NCBI GenBank assembly: GCA_000431215.1
Contig: HF985619.1
Coordinates: 19,890 to 28,313, forward strand
Length of the DNA: 8,424 bases
Reading direction: 5' to 3'
From: Prevotella sp. CAG:1031
GTDB lineage: Bacteria; Bacteroidota; Bacteroidia; Bacteroidales; Muribaculaceae
A program made the position numbers and the translations under genes. How positions within the stretch are numbered: position 1 is the stretch's first letter; each line of letters opens with the position of its first letter. Under the pieces are notes generated by a model that had not been told where the DNA came from, did no database searches, and saw nothing but the letters and a program-made list of their open reading frames with translations. Shown piece by piece: positions 1 through 5,677 of this stretch.

Positions 1-531
1 AACTCCTGCGATGGAGGCGGACGCGCCGTGCCGCGCCCCGAAGGCTATCCGCGGATAGCTCTATATGAGGCTGTCTACCGCAGCGACAGCATAGGCCCTG
101 TCATCTTCGAGTCGAACGCCGGAACCGCTGTGACCGAACGCCGTCAGGGAGCCGACGGCACGGGATGGCTGACACTCGCCTATCCTCGCTATGGCGCGAC
201 TCTCTATCTGACCGCATCGCCCGCGACAGCCTCGACTCTCGGCGGCATCATCGACAACCGTCTCGAAAGAATATCGCTCAATATCGGGGGCGCCACAACC
301 GAACTGACCGAACTGACGGGCAAAGGCGGATGGCACGGTCGTGTCACGCTCACCCCTTCAGGCTCGGCAACCCCCCTTCAGATACTCGCCACTTCGCCGC
401 GCGGCGACTGCGTTGTCAGCGGAGCGCTTTTCCTCGAAGGAGCGGCTACAGCCACTTCTCCCGACTCGCTGGCACCCGCTCTCGAAGCCGTCCGCGATGA
501 CCTTATCCACGCTGTCAATGCCCTCAGATGA
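1..531 (+). CDS. gldD: GldD-like gliding-motility-associated lipoprotein (5' end missing)
   Basis: The reading frame is open from the first base, so the gene begins upstream. A GTG at 28 is only an internal codon. The third visible residue is a Cys (codon 7-9) followed by DGGG, and I read it as the lipidated Cys of a lipoprotein whose signal peptide lies outside the window. The mature part then shows the GldD pattern: PRPEGYPRI just after the Cys, YPRYGATLYL in the middle, and a C-terminus with SGALFLEG and DSLAPALEAVRDDLIHAVNALR-type residues, ending at TGA 529-531. About 174 residues after the Cys fits the family. GldD is needed for gliding in Flavobacterium, but its biochemical role is not settled, and non-motile gut Bacteroidales keep it, usually next to gldE. 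The following phosphopantetheinyl transferase gene overlaps by ATGA, an arrangement I recall from other Bacteroidales. The assignment rests on remembered motifs, not on an alignment. Confidence 0.8.
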   Translation, partial: NSCDGGGRAVPRPEGYPRIALYEAVYRSDSIGPVIFESNAGTAVTERRQGADGTGWLTLAYPRYGATLYLTASPATASTLGGIIDNRLERISLNIGGATTELTELTGKGGWHGRVTLTPSGSATPLQILATSPRGDCVVSGALFLEGAATATSPDSLAPALEAVRDDLIHAVNALR

Positions 532-1004
532 CAATCGACAGCATTGATATAGTTCCGTCCGCCCGCGTCGGAGACCGCCGCCGCGCAGAACGCGAGGCCG
601 TCTGTGAGCTACTGCGCCGCAACGGCCTCGGGCCGCTGACTCACGACGAACAGGGAGCCCCTCACCTCGACGGAATGTTCATCTCTGTCAGCCATTCGCG
701 TGAAAAAGCCGTCATTGCCTTCAGCTCCGACAGTCCCCTCGGTGTCGACACCGAACCGACGTCGCCGCGCATATCGCGCATAATAGAACGGGTTCTGACT
801 GAGCGCGAGAGGCAGATGCCGCTTGATCCCCATGTGCGTTGGATGGCCAAGGAGGCTGTTTTCAAAGCTGCCGCTATCGACGACCTTACGATTGCCGAGA
901 TTACTGTAAGTCCCGACGGCATGGCTGAAGCCCGCGGTCGCAACTTCATCTGGCGTCTTGCCGCTCCCGACATAGTCGTCGCCTTTCCCGTCCGCAGCTA
1001 TTAA
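528..1004 (+). CDS. 4'-phosphopantetheinyl transferase superfamily protein
   Basis: This enzyme would move the phosphopantetheine arm of coenzyme A onto a conserved Ser of acyl or peptidyl carrier proteins in the cytoplasm. The 158-residue product carries the Sfp/AcpT-type motifs in order: a pre-motif AAPHLDG-like stretch (residues 44-49), ISVSHS (52-57), LGVDTE with the Mg-binding acids D74 and E76, and WMAKEAVFKA with W105, K108 and E109. It is short for the Sfp-like group, which is usually nearer 200 residues or more. About 30-40 residues seem to be missing at the N-terminus, while the catalytic motifs are all present. The start ATG overlaps the gldD stop (ATGA), which suggests translational coupling. 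No carrier protein, polyketide or peptide synthase gene is visible nearby, so the target is unknown. It may be the housekeeping transferase acting on the fatty-acid carrier protein, but that is inference. Confidence 0.85.
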   Translation: MTIDSIDIVPSARVGDRRRAEREAVCELLRRNGLGPLTHDEQGAPHLDGMFISVSHSREKAVIAFSSDSPLGVDTEPTSPRISRIIERVLTERERQMPLDPHVRWMAKEAVFKAAAIDDLTIAEITVSPDGMAEARGRNFIWRLAAPDIVVAFPVRSY

Positions 1005-1047
1005 TCGGCGTTGTCCCGATCGCAGAATGGTATCTGATGGCCGTTTT

Positions 1048-1139
1048 ACCACAAAAAAGGAAAACGAAATACCACAAAAAAGGAAAACGAAATGCCACAA
1101 AAAAGGAAAATGAAATGCCACAAAAAAGGAAAATAAATT
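1048..1139 (+). repeat. Tandem array of four 23-bp direct repeats
   Basis: Four adjacent units of exactly 23 bp lie at 1048-1070, 1071-1093, 1094-1116 and 1117-1139. Each contains the core CCACAAAAAAGGAAAA. Units 1 and 2 are identical. Unit 3 differs at its first base (A to G) and at one later base (C to T), and unit 4 differs most at its 3' end. The array sits between the transferase gene and the AAA ATPase gene, and its last bases run into the -33 box of the ATPase promoter. A 23-bp unit is not a multiple of three, so the low-complexity reverse-strand frames through it are not credible genes. The array could be a set of regulator binding sites, curved upstream DNA (A6 tracts at regular spacing), or a copy-number-variable element. 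None of these can be decided from sequence alone. Confidence 0.97.
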
Positions 1140-1169
1140 TGCTTAATATGGAATTTGTGGTTAATTTTG
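1138..1169 (+). promoter_or_regulatory. Bacteroidetes-type promoter of the AAA ATPase gene
   Basis: A -33 box TTTG (1138-1141) is followed after 20 nt by TAATTTTG (1162-1169), which fits the Bacteroidetes consensus TTTG-N19/20-TAnnTTTG. The start codon is at 1189, so the leader would be only about 10-15 nt. The -33 box overlaps the end of the fourth 23-bp repeat, and an inverted copy of the repeat's CCACA core (TGTGG, 1156-1160) lies between the two boxes. Confidence 0.7.
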
Positions 1170-1188
1170 CCCTCATAAATTCATTGAT

Positions 1189-2481
1189 ATGAGCTATCTT
1201 AAAAGAATTTCCGATAACGTTCTTGCAGAAAGGCTTGAGGCCTTTGGAGCTGTCCTTATAGAGGGGCCGAAATGGTGTGGAAAAACCACAACGGCCGAAC
1301 AGCAGGCCGCGAGTGTCATAAGGCTTCAGGACCCCGATATGAGCAGCGAGTATATTGCTACGGCAGAATCGAAACCGTCGCTTCTTTTGATGGGAGATAC
1401 CCCGCGGCTAATCGATGAATGGCAGGATATTCCCGTATTATGGGATGCAGTACGGACAATGGTAGATAAAAGAAATTCGGTCGGGCAGTTTATTCTGACG
1501 GGATCCAACGCCGTCCGAAAAGATAAAATCAAACATACCGGCACGGGTCGTATAAGCCGAATGAAAATGCTGCCGATGAGTTTGTATGAGTCGATGGAAT
1601 CGAATGGTAAGATTTCATTGTCGGCACTATTCGATAATCCGAATCTCGACATCGACGGGATTCAATCAGATATGACTATAGAAGATCTGATATTTGCCGC
1701 CTGTCGCGGGGGATGGCCGGCCAGTCTGAATATACGGTCGAGAAATGCCCGGTTGCTTATCGCCCGCAACTATGTGGATACGGTCTGTAGTGAAGATATA
1801 TCACGTATTGACAACATAAGGCGCGATGAATTTCTGACACGTCAGATTTTGAAATCGTATTCCCGAAATATATCGACATTGGCTAAAAATTCCTCGATTC
1901 TTGAAGATGTTGTCGCTTCGGGAGAAGTCGGATGTACGAAGCCAACTTTTGAAGATTATGTTGATGCGTTGACACGATTGTTCGTAATTGAGAATATTCC
2001 GGCGTGGTCACCGGCAATACGGAGCAAGACCGCTATAAGAAGCGGTTTTAAGCGTTCGTTTGTTGATCCGTCGATTGTTGTCGCCACACTGGGATTGTCC
2101 CCTGACGCTCTTATGACACAGCTGAAGACTTTCGGATTTATCTTTGAACAGATGTGTATCCGCGATCTAAGGGCCTACACTCCTGATTTCAACAGCCACA
2201 TCTCGTATTATCGCGACCGATATGGACTTGAGGCCGATCTGGTTCTTCATTTGTCAGACGGCAGGTATGCGCTCATAGAATGTAAGTTGGGGAGCAAGGA
2301 AATCGAATATGGAGCGGAGCATCTCAACGAATTAAAAAATCTGATCACTATTCACAATAAGGAAGAGAAACAGGTGCCGTTGCGTGAGCCCGATCTGATG
2401 ATCATACTTACCGGCGGAAAGATGGCATATACGCGCCCCGACGGTGTGAAAATTATACCATTGGCATGTTTGAGGAACTAA
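1189..2481 (+). CDS. AAA ATPase with DUF4143 / PD-(D/E)XK-like C-terminal domain
   Basis: This is a 430-residue ATPase of the large DUF4143 class, whose cellular role is not established. Visible motifs are Walker A GPKWCGKT (26-33), Walker B LIDEW (74-78) with acids D76 and E77, a sensor-like FILTGSN (101-107), and TGTGRISRMKMLPMS (117-131) with candidate arginine-finger residues. The C-terminal domain has the order expected for a PD-(D/E)XK-like fold: FIFE (E320), YRDRYGLEADLVL (D350) and ALIECKLG (E364, K366), then LTGGKMAYTRPDGV near the end. The protein appears full length. The start ATG matches the family N-terminus and lies just after a good promoter. The gene is more AT-rich and uses more A/T-ending codons than its neighbours, which suggests horizontal acquisition. 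It stands alone, with no partner gene. Nuclease activity is not shown, because the C-terminal domain in this class may be degenerate or used only for binding. Confidence 0.9.
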   Translation: MSYLKRISDNVLAERLEAFGAVLIEGPKWCGKTTTAEQQAASVIRLQDPDMSSEYIATAESKPSLLLMGDTPRLIDEWQDIPVLWDAVRTMVDKRNSVGQFILTGSNAVRKDKIKHTGTGRISRMKMLPMSLYESMESNGKISLSALFDNPNLDIDGIQSDMTIEDLIFAACRGGWPASLNIRSRNARLLIARNYVDTVCSEDISRIDNIRRDEFLTRQILKSYSRNISTLAKNSSILEDVVASGEVGCTKPTFEDYVDALTRLFVIENIPAWSPAIRSKTAIRSGFKRSFVDPSIVVATLGLSPDALMTQLKTFGFIFEQMCIRDLRAYTPDFNSHISYYRDRYGLEADLVLHLSDGRYALIECKLGSKEIEYGAEHLNELKNLITIHNKEEKQVPLREPDLMIILTGGKMAYTRPDGVKIIPLACLRN

Positions 2482-2482
2482 C

Positions 2483-2514
2483 TTTTGAGTCGTTGGGGTT
2501 TTTTCGTAACTTTG
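2483..2514 (+). promoter_or_regulatory. Strong Bacteroidetes-type promoter of lolD, with almost no leader
   Basis: TTTTG (2483-2487) and TAACTTTG (2507-2514) are separated by 19 nt and match the Bacteroidetes -33/-7 pattern very well. The lolD ATG starts at 2519, only 4 nt after the -7 box, so transcription would begin at or within a few bases of the start codon. The -33 box begins 1 nt after the stop codon of the ATPase gene. Confidence 0.8.
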
Positions 2515-2518
2515 CGGA

Positions 2519-3178
2519 ATGATTGAAGTCAGAGATATTGTCAAGAGCTACGACAAGCTTCGCGTTCTCGACGGCGTCAGCCTCGACATCGGGCGTGGCG
2601 AAATCGTTGCCGTGACCGGGCCCAGCGGCGCCGGAAAGACTACTCTGCTCCAGATCGTGGGGTCGCTCGAGCGCGCCGACAGCGGGTCGGTCAGCTACGA
2701 GGGCACCCGTCTAGAAACGCTCGGCGAGAAGGAGCTGGCGCGTTTCCGCAATGTCAATATCGGCTTCATCTTCCAGTTCCATCAGCTGCTGCCGGAGTTC
2801 ACGCTGCTCGAGAATGTCGAGATGCCGGCTCTCATCGGCGGACGCAGCCGTGCAGAGGCGCGGCGCCGGGCCATGGAACTGATAGAATATCTCGGACTTG
2901 GCGACCGGACGACCCACAAGCCGTCGCAGCTCAGCGGCGGCGAGCGCCAGCGGGCTGCCGTGGCGCGTGCGCTGGTCAACAATCCGCGTGTAGTGCTCGC
3001 CGACGAGCCTACAGGCAGTCTCGACAGCCGCAACCGCGCCGAGCTCCACCGTCTTTTCTTCGATCTGCGCCGCGACATGGGCCACACTTTCGTCATCGTC
3101 ACCCACGATGAGAATCTCGCCGCTGATGCCGACCGCATCATCCGTCTCACCGACGGACATATCGCTCCGACGCCATGA
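2519..3178 (+). CDS. lolD: LolD-like ABC transporter ATP-binding protein
   Basis: This is a 219-residue nucleotide-binding subunit of the MacB/LolD type, which powers lipoprotein release from the inner membrane (LolCDE) or a related mechanotransmission transporter. All ABC motifs are intact: Walker A GPSGAGKTT (34-42), Q-loop FQFHQLLPEFT with Q86, signature LSGGERQR (138-145), Walker B VVLADEPTG (158-166) and the switch His in VIVTHDE (H196). The length is typical. The first Met is the family-typical start (MIEVRDIVKSY), which makes the very short distance to the promoter real and not an annotation error. No permease gene is adjacent, so its membrane partner must be encoded elsewhere, as is common for lolD in Bacteroidetes. 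The stop overlaps the next gene by ATGA. The LolD name is the most likely choice, but a MacB/FtsE-like role in another exporter cannot be excluded. Confidence 0.85.
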   Translation: MIEVRDIVKSYDKLRVLDGVSLDIGRGEIVAVTGPSGAGKTTLLQIVGSLERADSGSVSYEGTRLETLGEKELARFRNVNIGFIFQFHQLLPEFTLLENVEMPALIGGRSRAEARRRAMELIEYLGLGDRTTHKPSQLSGGERQRAAVARALVNNPRVVLADEPTGSLDSRNRAELHRLFFDLRRDMGHTFVIVTHDENLAADADRIIRLTDGHIAPTP

Positions 3179-3840
3179 GACTGACAGCGCTGATATCCCT
3201 GCTGCTGCTGTTCGCTGCTACAGCCTGCGACAGTTCCGACGGCACCGACGCCACACTGACGCCGCCGCGACTCGACATTGTGACCTTCGAGGGAAACACC
3301 GACGACGGGCGCGCCCGTCTGGCTCTTGTAGGGCCCGACGACAACGGCACTACGCTGCTGACAGCCTCGCGTGCGCTCGACACCGCTACCGTCGACCCGG
3401 GCGACCGTATCCTCGCCTATTATACGCCGGAAGAGCCCGACATCAGGCTGGCCGACTATGCTCCGGTCAATACTTTGAAGTTGCGTGCGGCCTCTCGCGA
3501 AGTGCTCGACACTCTGAGCAATGCTCCGGTCTATGTTATCGCCGTATGGCGCACCGGAACATGGATAAACCTGCGTTCGCGGCTCCCCTACACTCCGGAA
3601 ATACGCACCTGGGCGCTCGTCGTCGACGAGCAGACCGTCGAAGGGCCGGTGGCACGGGCGCGCATCGTCCACCGTCTTCCCGACGGAGTTGACCCTGAAC
3701 GATGTTACGAGTTCAACAACTACACGTCGTTCGACATCTCGGCCCTCTGGAAGCGCACCGGCGTCGAAGAGCTGCGTATCGGGGTCGACAACTCGAACCT
3801 CACCTCCGAAACAGAATTCATTTTCAGAAAACAACAATAA
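3175..3840 (+). CDS. NigD-like lipoprotein
   Basis: This is a 221-residue secreted lipoprotein. It has a short positive N-terminus (MR), a hydrophobic stretch at 3-16 and a lipobox-like LFAATAC ending at C18. The residues after the Cys (DSSDGTD) are acidic, which in Bacteroidetes often goes with surface export of lipoproteins, so cell-surface location is possible but inferred. The C-terminal half resembles the NigD-like beta-sandwich domain: VYVIAVWRTGTWINLRSRLPY (about 119-139), a middle strand IRTWALVV, then FNNYTSFDISAL and a final EFIFRK strand. The biochemical function of NigD-like proteins is not known; the name comes from a bacteriocin operon of Prevotella nigrescens. The start ATG overlaps the lolD stop, so the two are probably translated together. 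That is suggestive, because LolD would power lipoprotein release, but a functional link is not shown. Confidence 0.7.
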   Translation: MRLTALISLLLLFAATACDSSDGTDATLTPPRLDIVTFEGNTDDGRARLALVGPDDNGTTLLTASRALDTATVDPGDRILAYYTPEEPDIRLADYAPVNTLKLRAASREVLDTLSNAPVYVIAVWRTGTWINLRSRLPYTPEIRTWALVVDEQTVEGPVARARIVHRLPDGVDPERCYEFNNYTSFDISALWKRTGVEELRIGVDNSNLTSETEFIFRKQQ

Positions 3841-3854
3841 AAAACACTATCAAA

Positions 3855-4175
3855 ATGGAAAACAAGCCTAAACAGAATGAGATAAAGATCGAACTCACCC
3901 CCGAAGTGGCAAACGGCCACTACAGCAACCTCGCCGTTGTCAGCCACTCGCCCAACGAGTTCTTCATCGACTTCATCGCCGTCGCTCCCAATATGCCTCA
4001 GGCCAAGGTTCAGAGCCGCATCATAATGACTCCCGAGAATGTCAAGAATCTCGCCGCAGCTCTGGTCGATAACGTCAAGAAGTATGAAGCCACCTTCGGC
4101 CCCATCGAACACAAGCAGCCGCGTAAGGCCACCGGTGAAATCCCCAACCCCTTCATCAACGGCGCCAAAGCCTGA
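3855..4175 (+). CDS. DUF3467 domain protein
   Basis: This is a small 106-residue cytoplasmic protein of unknown function. The pattern NEIKIELTPEVANGHYSNLAVV (8-29), followed by SPNEFFIDFIAV, AKVQSRIIMTPENVKNLAAAL and VKKYEATFG, matches the DUF3467 family, which is common in Bacteroidetes. I chose ATG 3855 because the conserved part begins right after it and the bases in front (AATAAAAAACACTATCAAA) are A-rich, the usual Bacteroidetes leader. A longer frame starting at 3702 would lie inside the NigD-like gene and is not credible. In many Bacteroidales I recall this family directly after rpoC, but here it stands between a lipoprotein gene and cysS, 14 nt after the former and 7 nt before the latter. 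The C-terminal tail (residues 87-106) is basic and proline-rich and probably unstructured. Confidence 0.85.
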   Translation: MENKPKQNEIKIELTPEVANGHYSNLAVVSHSPNEFFIDFIAVAPNMPQAKVQSRIIMTPENVKNLAAALVDNVKKYEATFGPIEHKQPRKATGEIPNPFINGAKA

Positions 4176-4182
4176 CAGCGAC

Positions 4183-5667
4183 ATGGCTCTGACGATCTAT
4201 AACACCCTCAAGCGCTTCAAAGAACCTTTCAAGCCGCTCAATCCCGGAAGAGTGGGGATGTATGTGTGTGGCCCGACCGTCTATGGCGATCCTCATCTGG
4301 GCCACACGCGTCCGGCCATAACCTTCGACATCCTTTTCCGCTACCTGACCCATCTGGGCTATAAGGTGCGCTATGTCCGTAACATAACCGACGTCGGACA
4401 TCTCGAGCACGACGCCGACGAGGGGGAGGACAAGATAGCCAAGAAAGCGCGTCTCGAACAGCTTGAGCCTATGGAGGTTGTGCAGTTCTATCTCAACCGC
4501 TACCACCATGCCATGGAGGCGCTGAACGTGCTTCCGCCGTCGATAGAGCCCCACGCTTCGGGCCATATCATCGAGCAGATCGAATATGTGAAGAAGATTC
4601 TCGACAGCGGCTATGCCTACGTCAGCAACGGTTCGGTCTATTTCGACGTACCGAAATATAACGCCGACCATCACTACGGCAAGCTCTCGGGCCGCAACAT
4701 CGACGAGCTTCTGGCCACGACACGCGCCCTCGACGGACAGGAAGAGAAGCACAATCCCGCCGACTTCGCCCTCTGGAAGAAGGCTGCTCCCGAGCATATC
4801 ATGCACTGGCCTTCGCCCTGGAGCGAGGGATTCCCGGGCTGGCATCTCGAATGTTCGACGATGGGCCAGAAATATCTCGGCGAGACCTTCGACATCCACG
4901 GCGGCGGAATGGATCTCATGTTCCCCCACCACGAATGCGAGATAGCCCAGTCGGTGGCCCACAACGGCCACGACACCGTGCGCTACTGGATGCACAACAA
5001 CATGATAACCATCGACGGACGAAAGATGGGCAAGTCGCTTGGCAACTTCATAACCCTCGAACAGTTCTTCAACGGCGATCATCCGCTGCTTGAGCAGCCC
5101 TATGGCCCGATGACGATACGCTTCTTCATCCTTCAGGCCCACTACCGCGGCACGCTCGACTTCAGCAACGCCGCCCTTCAGGGCGCCGAGAAGGCCCTGA
5201 ACCGTATGCTCGAAGGCTACCGCCGCCTCAAGGCTCTCAAGCCCGAGGGGAACGACGATCCGGCCCTGCTCGCCGAGATCGAAGATTTCGAAAGACGCGC
5301 CGCCGAGGCGATGGACGACGACCTGAACACTCCGATGGTCATCGCCGTGCTCTTCGACGCCCTCCGTCCCGTGAACCGCGCCGCCGACGGTCAGGCTCCG
5401 CTCGGCCCGAAGTCCATCGAGGCTCTGACCCGTCTTTTCGACACCTATCTGGTCGACATCCTCGGAATCCGCGTCGAGACCGCCTCGGGAGACGGACAGA
5501 AGAGCCTCGAACCCTTCGAGAAGGCCGTCGACCTGCTGCTCGAGATGCGCGCCAAAGCCAAGGCTGATAAAGACTGGGCCACCAGCGACCTCATCCGCGA
5601 CCGTCTCGCCGCTCTCGGCTTCGACGTCAAAGACACCAAGAACGGCTTCGAATGGAGCCTTAAATAA
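4183..5667 (+). CDS. cysS: Cysteinyl-tRNA synthetase
   Basis: This class I synthetase charges tRNA-Cys with cysteine in the cytoplasm. The 494-residue product has YVCGPTVYGDPHLGH with the first zinc ligand C29 and the HIGH-type motif HLGH (38-41), HLECSTMGQKYLG with C224, HGGGMDLMFPHHECEIAQS with H249 and E253 in the spacing of the remaining zinc ligands, and the KMSKS-type loop as KMGKSLGNF (281-289). The third position of that loop is Gly instead of Ser. The C-terminal helical part ends in a region with WATSDLIRDRLAALGFDVKDT, the usual CysRS tail. ATG 4183 gives the family-typical start MALTIYNTLKRFKEPF; a longer frame from 4039 would overlap the DUF3467 gene and adds no conserved sequence. 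It follows DUF3467 by 7 nt and precedes the antiporter gene by 10 nt, so the three are probably co-transcribed. Confidence 0.98.
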   Translation: MALTIYNTLKRFKEPFKPLNPGRVGMYVCGPTVYGDPHLGHTRPAITFDILFRYLTHLGYKVRYVRNITDVGHLEHDADEGEDKIAKKARLEQLEPMEVVQFYLNRYHHAMEALNVLPPSIEPHASGHIIEQIEYVKKILDSGYAYVSNGSVYFDVPKYNADHHYGKLSGRNIDELLATTRALDGQEEKHNPADFALWKKAAPEHIMHWPSPWSEGFPGWHLECSTMGQKYLGETFDIHGGGMDLMFPHHECEIAQSVAHNGHDTVRYWMHNNMITIDGRKMGKSLGNFITLEQFFNGDHPLLEQPYGPMTIRFFILQAHYRGTLDFSNAALQGAEKALNRMLEGYRRLKALKPEGNDDPALLAEIEDFERRAAEAMDDDLNTPMVIAVLFDALRPVNRAADGQAPLGPKSIEALTRLFDTYLVDILGIRVETASGDGQKSLEPFEKAVDLLLEMRAKAKADKDWATSDLIRDRLAALGFDVKDTKNGFEWSLK

Positions 5668-5677
5668 ACGGGCGCCG

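Noticed and set aside
28..30. GTG as the start of the gldD-like gene
   Set aside because: The frame is open upstream and a lipoprotein-type Cys lies at codon 7-9, before this GTG, so the true start is outside the window.
1004..1020. Possible hairpin ATCGG-N7-CCGAT after the transferase gene
   Set aside because: The stem is only 5 bp, with a 7-nt loop and no following U-run, so it is too weak to call a terminator.
1048..1139. CRISPR array
   Set aside because: The 23-bp units are directly adjacent with no unique spacers, and no cas gene is present.
946..1176. Small reverse-strand frames with repeated FLFCGISFSFF-like peptides
   Set aside because: They arise only from reading the 23-bp tandem array backwards. 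As 23 is not divisible by three, the peptide changes frame with each unit, which argues against coding.
2782..3837. Reverse-strand open frame of 351 codons opposite lolD and the NigD-like gene
   Set aside because: It crosses two clear + strand genes, is rich in Arg, Ser and Val with no motif, and has no promoter-like sequence at its 5' side. It is an antisense shadow.
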